In this document: positions 24,500 through 32,543 of the stretch, one piece after another
Layout of the letters: every line of letters begins with the position of its first letter
How positions within the stretch are numbered: the stretch's first letter is position 1
Assembly (NCBI RefSeq): GCF_001417735.1
Contig: NZ_BBUZ01000027.1
Coordinates: 186,001-250,000, forward strand
Length of the DNA stretch: 64,000 nt
Reading direction: 5' to 3'
Source: Streptomyces sp. NBRC 110028
GTDB lineage: Bacteria; Actinomycetota; Actinomycetes; Streptomycetales; Streptomycetaceae
Notes under the pieces: model-generated
What the model was told of the DNA's origin: nothing
What the model saw: the letters and a program-made list of their open reading frames with translations, nothing else
The model's database searches: none
Position numbers and translations under genes: made by a program

Positions 24500-25725
24500 C
24501 ACGCTCGCCCTTCCCAGGTGACGGGGAGCCGGTGGACTCCGTAGACGAGCATGTCGTCCCGCAGCGGCACCTCCTCGACCGGCACCGCCAGCCGCAGGGT
24601 GGGGAACCGCCGCAGCAGCGCCGGGTAGCCGGTCCGCATCTCCATCCGGGCCAGGTGCTGGCCCAGGCACTGGTGGACGCCGTGGCCGAAGGCGATGTGC
24701 TCGGTGGCGTCGCGGGTGATGTCCAGGTCGTCGGGGGCCGGGAACCGGGCCGGGTCCCGGTTGGCGGCGGCGATCGAGGCGACCACGGTCTCCCCGGCCC
24801 GCACCCGCGCCCCGGCGATCTCCACGTCCTCCCGGGCGACCCGGACCGTGCCGAACTGGACGATGGTCAGATAACGCAGCAGCTCCTCGACCGCGTCATC
24901 GGTCAGCTCGGGCCGCTCGCGCACCAACCGCGCCTGCTCGGGGTGGCACAGCAGGGCGAAGGTGCCCAGGGCCAGCATGTTCGCCGTCGTCTCATGCCCG
25001 GCGATGAGCAGCAGCAGGCCCACCCCGGTCAGCTCCGCGTCGGAGAACGCCGCCGCCGGGTCCGCGTCGTGGACCAGCCGGGACAGCAGCGCCCCGTCCG
25101 GCCGCCGCCGCTTGGCCGCCACCAGATCCCGCATGTAGTCCCACACCGCGTCCCGGGCGGCGAAGATCTTCTCCTCGTCCTCGTCGATCCGGAACAGAGT
25201 CGCCGACCACGCCTGGAAGGCGGTCCGGTCGGCGTACGGCACCCCCAGCAGCTCGCAGATCACCAGGGACGGGATGGGCTGGGCGAACGCCCGCACCAGA
25301 TCGGCGGGCGGGCCGGTCCGCTCCATCGCGTCCAGGTGGTCCGTGACGATCCCCTCGATGCGCGGCAGCAGCTCCCGCATCCGCCGCACCGTGAACCACC
25401 GGGAGAGCAGCCGCCGGTAGCGGGTGTGCTCGGGCGGGTCCATGCCGATGAACGAGCCCAGCCGGCGCGGATCGTCCTCCCGGACCGGAAACGCCCGGAC
25501 CGGCGACGAGGCCCGGATGCGGTCCGAGCTGAACCGGTCGTCCGCCAGCAGCTCGCGCACGTCCTCGTAGCCGGTGAGCAGCCAGCCCGCCTTTCCGTCC
25601 GGAAAGGCCAGCCGTGCGGCCTTCCGCCGCTCGCGGAGCGCCCCGTACGCACCGGGCGGGTCGAACGGGCAGTCGCGATGTCTGGGCAGGGAGACCGGGG
25701 ACGGTCCCGATGAGGTGACGGACAC
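24499..25725 (-). CDS. Cytochrome P450, CYP105-like
   Basis: A 408-residue protein from GTG 25725, set by GGAAGGAGC just upstream. Motifs in order: MDPPEHTRYRRLLSRWFTVRRM (C helix), AGHETTANML (I-helix oxygen-activation motif), EELLRY (ExxR) and the haem loop FGHGVHQCLGQHLARMEM with the cysteine ligand. The overall wording is close to CYP105, a family that hydroxylates secondary metabolites and xenobiotics. It is coupled to a ferredoxin gene and likely co-transcribed with the phosphatase gene beyond. Its substrate is unknown. Confidence 0.9.
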   Translation of the reverse strand: MSVTSSGPSPVSLPRHRDCPFDPPGAYGALRERRKAARLAFPDGKAGWLLTGYEDVRELLADDRFSSDRIRASSPVRAFPVREDDPRRLGSFIGMDPPEHTRYRRLLSRWFTVRRMRELLPRIEGIVTDHLDAMERTGPPADLVRAFAQPIPSLVICELLGVPYADRTAFQAWSATLFRIDEDEEKIFAARDAVWDYMRDLVAAKRRRPDGALLSRLVHDADPAAAFSDAELTGVGLLLLIAGHETTANMLALGTFALLCHPEQARLVRERPELTDDAVEELLRYLTIVQFGTVRVAREDVEIAGARVRAGETVVASIAAANRDPARFPAPDDLDITRDATEHIAFGHGVHQCLGQHLARMEMRTGYPALLRRFPTLRLAVPVEEVPLRDDMLVYGVHRLPVTWEGRA

Positions 25726-25804
25726 GGATGCGCTCCTTCCACCAGCCTTTCCTATTCGAGCGTAATCGGTATAAAGCGGTACTACTCGCCGTGGCCCGAG
25801 GGCG

Positions 25805-27142
25805 TCATAGGCCGAGCGCGTCCAGGCCCGCCTCGACCGCCAGGACACCGCCGAGGCCGAGCACCGCGAGCGCCGTGGTGTACGTGGTGCGCGCCTTGAT
25901 GGCATCGATGACGGAGAGGTTGAAGTACTCCTTGAACATCCAGAAGCCCGGGTCGTTCACATGGGAGAAGGCGATGGACCCGCAGGACACCGCGAGCACC
26001 ATGAGTTCGGGGTGGACCCCGCTGCCGTCGAGCATCGGCTGCACCACCCCGGCGGCCGTGACGACGGCGACCGTGGCCGAGCCGAGGGCGATCCGGAGGA
26101 TGACCGCGACGAGCCACGCCAGGAAGATCGGGGACACCGGCCAGCCGTCCGTGAGGTCCTTGATGTAGTCGGATATCCCGCCCTCCACCAGGACGCCCTT
26201 GAAGGCGCCGCCCGCCCCGATCACCAGCAGGATCATCGCCATCGCCTGGGCCGCCGAGTTGCACGACTTGCTGACCTCCGCCAGCCCCCGTCCGACGCGC
26301 GGGCCGAACGCCCACAGCGCCAGCAGCAGGGTGAGCAGCAGGGCGATCGGCGCCGAGCCGATGAAGGTGACCAGCGGCAGGGCCGGGTCGGAGTCGGGTA
26401 CGGCCATGTCGTACACCGCCGCCCCGGCGATCAGGACCACCGGGAAGAGCGCCACCGACAGCGACCAGCCCATGCCGGGCATCTCCTCGTCGCTGAAGGT
26501 GCGCTCGGTGACCAGGCCCTGGGGGATCTCGGGGTTCATCCGCCGGACGAACGGAAGCCGCGGCCACACCAGGGCGATCAGCGCGCCGAACGGTACGGCG
26601 AAGAACAGGCCGTAGAACAGGGTGAGTCCGACCGACGCGTCGAACGTCGCGGCCACCGCGGTGGGGCCCGGGTGCGGCGGCAGGAAGCTGTGCATGGTCG
26701 ACAGGGCGATGGACATCGGCAGCCCGACCCACAGCAGGTTCGCCCGGGTGACGCGGACGATGGTGAACGCGATGGGCACGATGATGACGAAGGCCACCTC
26801 GTAGAACATCGTCACGCCGATCAGCATCGCGGTCACCACCATGGCCACCTGCACCCAGCGCAGCCCGAAGGTGTCGACCAGCTTGCCCGCGATCCGCTGT
26901 GCGGCGCCGCAGTCGCCCATGACCCGGCCGACCATGGCGCCCAGCCCGATAACGATCATCGTGTCGCCGATCTGGTCGCCGATGCCGCCCGCGAGGACAT
27001 CCGGGATCTTCTCCAGCGACACCCCCTGCGCCAGCGCGACGCCGACCGCCACCAGGAGCAGCGCGATAAAGCCGTTGAGCTTCAGCTTTGTCATGAGGAA
27101 CAGCAGGCTCAGGACGCTGATCCCGACGATGACAAGTGGCAT
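25805..27142 (-). CDS. Gluconate:proton symporter family (GntP) permease
   Basis: A 445-residue, very hydrophobic protein with about 12 transmembrane stretches. I chose ATG 27142 behind GGAGCGGGG. Family marks are LVAVGVALAQGVSLEKIPDVLAGGIGDQIGDT near the start (positions about 33-64), MLIGVTMFYEVAFVIIVP, FLPPHPGPTAVAATF, and the C-terminal SHVNDPGFWMFKEYF segment. GntP proteins import gluconate and related sugar acids. No gluconate kinase is adjacent, so the exact sugar acid is open. Two ACGTATG copies lie just upstream of its start. Confidence 0.9.
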   Translation of the reverse strand: MPLVIVGISVLSLLFLMTKLKLNGFIALLLVAVGVALAQGVSLEKIPDVLAGGIGDQIGDTMIVIGLGAMVGRVMGDCGAAQRIAGKLVDTFGLRWVQVAMVVTAMLIGVTMFYEVAFVIIVPIAFTIVRVTRANLLWVGLPMSIALSTMHSFLPPHPGPTAVAATFDASVGLTLFYGLFFAVPFGALIALVWPRLPFVRRMNPEIPQGLVTERTFSDEEMPGMGWSLSVALFPVVLIAGAAVYDMAVPDSDPALPLVTFIGSAPIALLLTLLLALWAFGPRVGRGLAEVSKSCNSAAQAMAMILLVIGAGGAFKGVLVEGGISDYIKDLTDGWPVSPIFLAWLVAVILRIALGSATVAVVTAAGVVQPMLDGSGVHPELMVLAVSCGSIAFSHVNDPGFWMFKEYFNLSVIDAIKARTTYTTALAVLGLGGVLAVEAGLDALGL

Positions 27143-27155
27143 GCGACCCCGCTCC

Positions 27156-27181
27156 ACGTATGTGTACTCGGTCTACGTATG
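27156..27181. promoter_or_regulatory. Direct repeat upstream of the gluconate-type permease
   Basis: ACGTATG occurs at 27156-27162 and 27175-27181, 19 bp apart (about two helical turns), within CTCCA...TGGAG flanks that are inverted. This could be a regulator site for the permease gene, but the evidence is only repetition and position. Confidence 0.3.
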
Positions 27182-27330
27182 GAGATGGAGGCTAAGTTGG
27201 CGCCGGAGGGCGGGTCAATAAGCGCGCGCCACCTTGTTGTTGAGAGGTGTCGCAAGGGCTCGTCCCACGGTCGGATGGACTTTCAGCCGTTCTGTCGCGC
27301 TAGCGGCTTGTATGTGCTCATGCTGGCCCC

Positions 27331-28461
27331 ATGACGGAAGAGGGCGAGAACGTCCCCGCCTATCGGACGGTCCGGGTGGCCGCGCCGGAGGCGCCGGTGG
27401 CGGCGGTGGCGGATGTGGAGGCATGGCGGTCGCGGGAGGTGTATCCGGAGATTCTTTCGGCCGGCGGCCCGGTGTTCGGGGTGGTGCGGGAGCGTGAACA
27501 GGGCGGCTGGGAGCTGGTGTCGCCCTTCTCGGGGCTGGCGCCGCAGGACGCCCGGGAGGGCATGGGCTGTCAGTTCCGCAAGATGGCGCAGGAGGCGGAG
27601 GCCGCCGGTGACCGGGCGGCCCGCGAGGAGTGCCTGGCGGCCGCGGAGCGGATGGACTGGGAGGTGATCGACGAGATGACGGTCCTGGGCAGCCGGTTCC
27701 GGGTGGTCCGGGCCGAGCGCTTCCTCCGCTCCGGCCCGCAGGGGCCCGAACCACCGCGGATCACCGACCTGGACCCGGCGCCGCCGGGGGAGGCCCACAA
27801 GGCCCCCGACCCCACCTCGGGGTTCGTGATCGACCCGGTGACCGCCACCGGTGTGTCCGACGGCCTCCTGAAGCTCGAACTGCTGTCGATGCTGCCCAAG
27901 CGGGGCAGCGTCCCGCGGGAGGTGCGCGAGGACTGCCTGCGGGCGGCGGACACCCACCCGGGAGGCGTGCTGCTGCCGCCGACGTTCATGACGGTCGAGA
28001 AGGCGGCCGGGGAGTGGCGGTCCGACTGTACGGGGACGTCCACCACGCCCCAGGGCGCACGGGACACCCTGGCGCTGGAGATGCGTGTCCTCATCCCGTG
28101 GAAGCTCGGCCTCGAACCCGCCGAGCGCGCACCCTACACGGCCGCGGCGGACCGGCTGGACGCCGACCGGGGCGATGAACTGCGGGTGCTCGGGCGGCTG
28201 TTCAGGATCGTGCGCGTCGAGCGCCTGGTGCGGATCGGACCGGACGGCCCGGAGGGCCCCCGGCCCTCCGACTGGGATCCGCAGCCGCCGATCAAGCTCC
28301 ACGACCAGCAGCTCCGCGAACAGGGTCTGCTCACCGACGACGACCCGGACGACGAGGGCGCCGAGGACGACGACATCGAACTCGACGCGCACACCCGGAA
28401 GCTGGCCGAGCTGTTCAGCGAGGAGGAGGCCCGCCGCAAGGCGCGCCAGGAGGGCCGCTGA
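27331..28461 (+). CDS. DUF5954-family protein
   Basis: A 376-residue acidic protein from ATG 27331. It contains two similar halves: each has a DELRVLGRLFRIVRVERLVR-like strand pattern (residues ~115-135 and ~275-295) followed by a RIGPDGPEGPRPSDWDP-type proline/glycine-rich segment. It ends in an acidic stretch and a charged helix. I recognise the wording from Streptomyces DUF5954 proteins; no function is known. No signal peptide or membrane helix is seen. It is monocistronic. Confidence 0.75.
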   Translation: MTEEGENVPAYRTVRVAAPEAPVAAVADVEAWRSREVYPEILSAGGPVFGVVREREQGGWELVSPFSGLAPQDAREGMGCQFRKMAQEAEAAGDRAAREECLAAAERMDWEVIDEMTVLGSRFRVVRAERFLRSGPQGPEPPRITDLDPAPPGEAHKAPDPTSGFVIDPVTATGVSDGLLKLELLSMLPKRGSVPREVREDCLRAADTHPGGVLLPPTFMTVEKAAGEWRSDCTGTSTTPQGARDTLALEMRVLIPWKLGLEPAERAPYTAAADRLDADRGDELRVLGRLFRIVRVERLVRIGPDGPEGPRPSDWDPQPPIKLHDQQLREQGLLTDDDPDDEGAEDDDIELDAHTRKLAELFSEEEARRKARQEGR

Positions 28462-28518
28462 GCACCGGCGGTGTCAGGTGACAGTGGCGCTCCCGGCGGG
28501 CGGGCGGACAGCCGTCGA

Positions 28519-28560
28519 GCGGGGCGACAGGGGGTGCCGGCTCCTCATCTGTCGCCCCGC
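28519..28560. terminator. Terminator between DUF5954 gene and roadblock operon
   Basis: GCGGGGCGACAG (28519-28530) and CTGTCGCCCCGC (28549-28560) form a perfect 12-bp stem with an 18-base loop between convergent genes. Confidence 0.75.
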
Positions 28561-28574
28561 GTCCGGTGCGGGGG

Positions 28575-28949
28575 TCAGACCTCCAGGTCGGTCTCGATCC
28601 TGCGCAACTGGTGACGGGCCATCGCCAGGTTGGCCCGGTTCTTGTCCAGCGCCAGGTAGAGGAAGAGCCCCTGGCTGTTCCGGCCCTTCAGCAGCCGGAT
28701 GAGGTGGTATTGGGTGCCGAGGGTGATCAGGATGTCCTCTATGGAGTCCTTGAGGCCGAGCTGTTCCATGGTGCGCACCTTGGCGCGGACCACGTCGGTG
28801 TTGCCCGCGGCCGCCACCGTCAGGTCGAGTTCCTTGCCCCCGCCCAGGGTGCCCAGGGCCATGCCGCTGGAGTAGTCGACCAGCGCGACGCCGAGGGTGC
28901 CCTCGATGGACGTCATCGCCTCTTTGAGGGCGGTCTGGGTGTTCGCCAT
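28575..28949 (-). CDS. Roadblock/LC7-domain protein C
   Basis: A 124-residue single-domain protein from ATG 28949, preceded by GGAAAGGA. The roadblock fold is seen in the IEGTLGVALVDYSSGMALGT strand-turn-strand (positions ~15-34) and the later IEDILITLGTQYHLIRLL and LFLYLALDKNRANLAMARHQL segments. Such proteins regulate small Ras-like GTPases in bacteria (as MglB does for MglA) or act in conservon complexes. It is the last gene of a four-gene minus-strand operon in which it closely resembles protein A. Confidence 0.82.
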   Translation of the reverse strand: MANTQTALKEAMTSIEGTLGVALVDYSSGMALGTLGGGKELDLTVAAAGNTDVVRAKVRTMEQLGLKDSIEDILITLGTQYHLIRLLKGRNSQGLFLYLALDKNRANLAMARHQLRRIETDLEV

Positions 28950-28991
28950 GATCTGGCAGTTCCTTTCCATGGATGGTTCTTCGAGTGGTGT

Positions 28992-29504
28992 TTACAGGGA
29001 AGGCCGGCTCTGCTCGGCCTTGCCGAGCGCGTCGCCCACCAGCTCGGCGACGCGGGCACCGCACCGGCGGGCCTCCATATGGAGACGGCCCACATTGGCG
29101 CGCCCGTCCGCCAGCACGGTCAGGACGGCCGCCGGTCCCGCGGCGTACGTGGCGACATAGCCCTCCTCACCGCGGACCAGCAGTTCACGGAAGGCGCCCC
29201 GGCCGGTGGCGTCGGCCAGCGACTGCGTCACCCCGAGGGCCGCGGCGGTCAGCGCGGCGACGCCCTCGGGCTCGATGGCGGCCGTGTCGTGGGCCAGCAC
29301 CAGACCGTCGCTGGTGGCGACCAGGGCGCCGGTCACATGGATGACGCGGGCCCGCAATCGGCGCAGCTCGTCAAGGACTTCGGGTTCGACGGCCAACAGC
29401 TCTCTCCTCTCCGCACGCTGTCGCGGGTCGGCGCGCCGGCGCGGATCGGTGCGCTGCCGCGGGTCCGGGCGCTGCCGCAGGGCGCGTCTCACGACGGGAG
29501 GCAT
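28992..29504 (-). CDS. Roadblock/LC7-domain protein B
   Basis: About 170 residues if started at ATG 29504; other starts are possible because no binding site is clear. The first ~35 residues are arginine/proline-rich and contain RQRPDP/RQRTDP/RRRADP near-repeats, unlike the rest. The remainder (about residues 40-165) is a roadblock domain: VTGALVATSDGLVLAHDT, then a helix, then FRELLVRGEEGYVATYAAGPAAVLTVLADG. It lies between the DUF4388-like gene and roadblock C and shares their operon. Confidence 0.75.
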   Translation of the reverse strand: MPPVVRRALRQRPDPRQRTDPRRRADPRQRAERRELLAVEPEVLDELRRLRARVIHVTGALVATSDGLVLAHDTAAIEPEGVAALTAAALGVTQSLADATGRGAFRELLVRGEEGYVATYAAGPAAVLTVLADGRANVGRLHMEARRCGARVAELVGDALGKAEQSRPSL

Positions 29505-29529
29505 GCGGCGGCGGGGGCGGTCGGGGGAA

Positions 29530-30300
29530 TCACAGGTGTGCCTCCAGGGCGTCACGGAGCCGACGCAGCAGGGGGGCGTCGGGTTCGGCGAAGTCGACCG
29601 CGGCCGGACCGGGTTCCGGGGTCCGCGGCATGGGGGTGCGGGGTGCTCGGGGCGTCTCGACGTATCCGGCGGCCGCCAGCCGCCGTACGTCGAGCAGCGT
29701 GTGGAAGGCGGGCCGGCCCAGCGCCCGGGCGATCTCGACGGGGGTGCGGACCCCGTCGACGAGTGCCAGCACCGCGCGCCGGCGGCGGGTGACCGGCGGG
29801 AGGTGACCGTCCGAGCGGCGCAGCACCACCGGCTCGGTGTCCACCCGCGGATACGGCCACAGGCTGTCGAGCAGTTCGCCGCGCCGCCGGATCTCCCGCT
29901 CGACGGCGACCGCGTCCACCGGGCGCACCGGGCCGAGCCAGTGCGTCGCGCCCCGCTGGAAGCCGCGCGGTCCGCTGCCCGGTCCGAGCGCGAACCAGGC
30001 CGCGTCGAACAGCGCGCCCAGATGGCAGATCTCCAGCTCCGCGCCGGTCAGCCGCCCGCTGTCCACGAGGAACCGTCCGACCCGCCCGGCGGCGGCCGGG
30101 TGGCCGGCCGCCTCCCGCCAGCTGTCGGCGGTCAGCCGCCCGCCGGTGATGAGCAGCACCTCCAGGCCCGGGGCCAGCGGGCTCTCCGCGTGCACGACCT
30201 CTCCGTCCGCCAGATAGACGGTGCCCGCGTCGCACAGCAGGGCGCCGCTGGCCCGCTCGGCGGCCAGCTCGGCGAGACGGGGTGCGGGGCCGGGTCTCAT
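29530..30300 (-). CDS. DUF4388/PATAN-like protein with C-terminal winged-helix-like region
   Basis: A 256-residue protein from ATG 30300, overlapping the stop of roadblock A (TGATG). The N-terminal ~110 residues (LAELAAERASGALLCDAGTV, LADGEVVHAESP, VGRFLVDSGRLTGAEL) resemble DUF4388/PATAN domains of bacterial regulatory proteins. The C-terminal part has a winged-helix-like segment, VLALVDGVRTPVEIARALGR with LLDVRRLAAAGYVE. It probably scaffolds or signals with the roadblock partners. Family recognition is moderate; it has no membrane helix. Confidence 0.6.
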   Translation of the reverse strand: MRPGPAPRLAELAAERASGALLCDAGTVYLADGEVVHAESPLAPGLEVLLITGGRLTADSWREAAGHPAAAGRVGRFLVDSGRLTGAELEICHLGALFDAAWFALGPGSGPRGFQRGATHWLGPVRPVDAVAVEREIRRRGELLDSLWPYPRVDTEPVVLRRSDGHLPPVTRRRRAVLALVDGVRTPVEIARALGRPAFHTLLDVRRLAAAGYVETPRAPRTPMPRTPEPGPAAVDFAEPDAPLLRRLRDALEAHL

Positions 30301-30734
30301 CAGAGCGCCAGCCGCTGTGCCAGATCGCGCAGCCGCAGCCGGGCGAGCGCCAGGTTCCCCTCGCGCCGGTCGAGCCACAGGTAGAAGAAGACACCGCTGT
30401 CGAAGGCGGTGTCGACGAAGCGCAGCAGGTGGTAGCAGGTGCGGGTGGTGACGATCAGGTCCTCCACGGGCGCCTCCCCGGGCGCCCCGCCGTCGTACTC
30501 CCCGCCCTCACCGGCTCCGTCGCCCTCGCCGCGCGGTCCGAGGGCGGCGAACGCGGACTGTTCGGCGGCCATGCGGGCCAATTCGGCCGTCTCCGCCGCG
30601 GTGGCCTCGGGGTCGCCGTCGCGTGTCTCGCCGACCATGCCGAGCGCGAGTCCGCTGGTCCACTCGATCACGGCGGCGCCGCGCGCGCCGTTCACCGTCA
30701 TGGCGTCGAGCAGGCATTCGTCGATTCCGGGCAT
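30300..30734 (-). CDS. Roadblock/LC7-domain protein A
   Basis: A 144-residue protein from ATG 30734 behind GGGGAGA. It has the roadblock signature (IDECLLDAMTVNGARGAAVI, ASGLALGMVG-like WTSGLALGMVGE) and the C-terminal TTRTCYHLLRFVDTAF and FFYLWLDRREGNLALARLRL segments that mirror protein C. A ~45-residue acidic, glycine-rich insertion (about residues 42-87) separates the halves. First gene of the operon A, DUF4388-like, B, C. Confidence 0.78.
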   Translation of the reverse strand: MPGIDECLLDAMTVNGARGAAVIEWTSGLALGMVGETRDGDPEATAAETAELARMAAEQSAFAALGPRGEGDGAGEGGEYDGGAPGEAPVEDLIVTTRTCYHLLRFVDTAFDSGVFFYLWLDRREGNLALARLRLRDLAQRLAL

Positions 30735-31205
30735 GCGGTCTCCCCTTCTGCGTTGCCCGTGGCGCACCCGCGGGCTTCGCCAGTGACGGAGAGGTTACGC
30801 ACGGTTCAGCGGATGGGGGTGAAATCTGTCGATGGGCCGACACCGCGTACGCCGTGTAGTAGGCTCCGCCGCCCTTGTGGGCGGCCCCGGGCCCGCCGGG
30901 CCCCGGCGGTGGCGCGGCGGGGGAGCGGCCGGTGCGGCGGCCACCGCCCGGCGCACCGGCCGGACCAGGCCGTTCGTGCCCCGCCGGGGCCGTCCGTACG
31001 CGAGGGGCCCCGGGCCTACGAGGCCGCCGTACCGCCCGGGGCGCGACCCCGCCGGGTCATCGCCGGGCCGGGCCGGGCGTAGCGGGAACAGGCTCTTCTG
31101 GGTTACCGCGGGGGAGACGCATCATGTGATTGTCCTACGTAGGCATATGACAGGTGGATAGGCGCCGAACGCTTCCCGCGCGCCGAGCTGACCGAATCCC
31201 GACGC
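30735..31205. other. 471-bp intergenic region
   Basis: It separates the roadblock operon from the AsnC remnant. I see a GC hairpin at 30869-30884 (CCGCCC/GGGCGG, TTGT loop), a very GC-rich low-complexity stretch (30885-31080), and a 10-bp palindrome CCTACGTAGG at 31134-31143. Frames crossing it are proline/glycine/arginine-rich and do not look coding. Confidence 0.45.
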
Positions 31206-31597
31206 TCAGTCCTCGTCGTCCGCCACGCGCCGCGTTTCCTGTACTTGGCGCAGCGGGACGACGCCCACACAGCGCCCGTCCCGGTCCAGCAGCCGCCCCA
31301 TGTGCTTCACCGTGCGCAGCACCACCGAGCGGTCGTCGATGGCCAGATGGGGAACCTGCCGCGCCACATGCGCCTCGAAGCCGTGCACATCGCTCATCGC
31401 GCGCAGCCAGACGTCGATCACCACGTTGTGCGGGCCGGCCGTGATCGAGCACGACCGCACCTCCCGCATCCCGGCCAGCACCCGGGTGGCCTCCCGCAGA
31501 TACCGCGCCGGGGCCGACGCGAAGTACACCGCGGACAGCGGCCAGCCGGACAGCGGCCGGGCCAGATCGCAGCGCAGGATCAGGGCGTGAGGACGTG
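31206..31597 (-). pseudogene. Lrp/AsnC-family regulator, C-terminal remnant
   Basis: About 130 codons encode one AsnC-type ligand-binding module: LRCDLARPLSGWPLSAVYFA, then MREVRSCSITAGPHNVVIDV, WLRAMSDVHGFE, and the closing VVLRTVKHMGRLLDRDGR. There is no helix-turn-helix and no good start codon. The recognisable sequence begins right at the stop codon of uppP (31580-31582), so the 5' part has been lost. Streptomyces has long AsnC proteins with two modules, and this matches the last one. A short product from the internal GTG is conceivable but unlikely to be functional. Confidence 0.65.
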
Positions 31598-32425
31598 CGT
31601 CCCCAGCAGGCCGAACAGCAGGACGCCCACGACGACGCGGTAGATCACGAAGGCGTTGAAGGAGTGCTTGGCGACGAACTTCAGCAGCCAGGCGATCGAG
31701 GCGTACGCCACGACGAACGACACGACCGTGCCCACCACCAGCGGCGTCGCGGCGACCCCGCCGCCGAGCGCGTCCTTCAGCTCGTACAGCCCCGCACCGG
31801 TGAGGGCGGGGAGGCCGAGGAAGAACGACAGCCGGGTGGCGGCCACCCGGTCCAGGTCCAGGATCAGCCCGGTGGACATGGTCGCGCCGGAGCGGGAGAA
31901 GCCGGGGAACAGCAGCGCGAGGATCTGCGAGCCGCCGACCAGCATGGCGTCCTTGAGTGAGGTGTCGTCCTCGCCGCGCTTGTGGCGGCCCATCTGGTCG
32001 GCCGCCCACATCAGCCCGCTGCCCACGATCAGTGATCCGGCGACCACCCACAGGGACGCCAGCGGCCCCTCGATCAGCGGCTTGGCGGCGAGGCCGACGG
32101 CCACCACGGGGAGGGTGGCGTAGATGACCCACCAGGTGAACTTGTAGTCGTGCCGGTCGCGCAGCTCCCGGTTGGCGATGCCCCGGGCCCAGGCGCTCAC
32201 GAAGCGGACGATGTCCTTGAAGAAGTAGAGCAGCACCGCGGCGATGGCGCCGACCTGGATGACGGCGGTGAAGGCGACGACGGCCTTGTCGTCCACCGGG
32301 ATGTGCATCAGCCCCTCGGTGATCTTGAGGTGGCCGGTGGAGGAGACGGGCAGGAACTCGGTCACCCCCTCGACGACGCCGAGGATCACGGCCTGACCGG
32401 TACTGATCGCGCTCAATGGTGCCAT
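31580..32425 (-). CDS. uppP: Undecaprenyl-diphosphatase (BacA/UppP type)
   Basis: A 281-residue polytopic membrane enzyme from ATG 32425. It recycles the undecaprenyl lipid carrier of cell-wall synthesis by removing one phosphate; overexpression gives bacitracin resistance. Both signature motifs are present: EGVTEFLPVSSTGHL (Glu19, Glu23, Ser29, His32) and the second repeat PGFSRSGATMSTG. Length and helix pattern are normal. The 3' end abuts the AsnC remnant. Streptomyces usually have more than one copy; this may not be the only one. Confidence 0.93.
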   Translation of the reverse strand: MAPLSAISTGQAVILGVVEGVTEFLPVSSTGHLKITEGLMHIPVDDKAVVAFTAVIQVGAIAAVLLYFFKDIVRFVSAWARGIANRELRDRHDYKFTWWVIYATLPVVAVGLAAKPLIEGPLASLWVVAGSLIVGSGLMWAADQMGRHKRGEDDTSLKDAMLVGGSQILALLFPGFSRSGATMSTGLILDLDRVAATRLSFFLGLPALTGAGLYELKDALGGGVAATPLVVGTVVSFVVAYASIAWLLKFVAKHSFNAFVIYRVVVGVLLFGLLGTHVLTP

Positions 32426-32543
32426 CCCTGTGCTGACGAAGTGCCCCTCTTTGTAGCACGGCCACCTCTGAGACGGATGGCCCGCCGGTGCGCGGCCTGA
32501 GCGCGCACCGACGGGCCAGGGACCGGGGCCCGCCCCACCCCTG

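Noticed and set aside
31134..31143. Palindrome CCTACGTAGG as an operator
   Set aside because: Only 10 bp, and not near a start codon of an intact gene; easily due to chance.
30832..31161. Possible small gene in the roadblock/AsnC gap
   Set aside because: Proline/glycine/arginine-rich composition, no good ribosome binding site and no recognisable domain.
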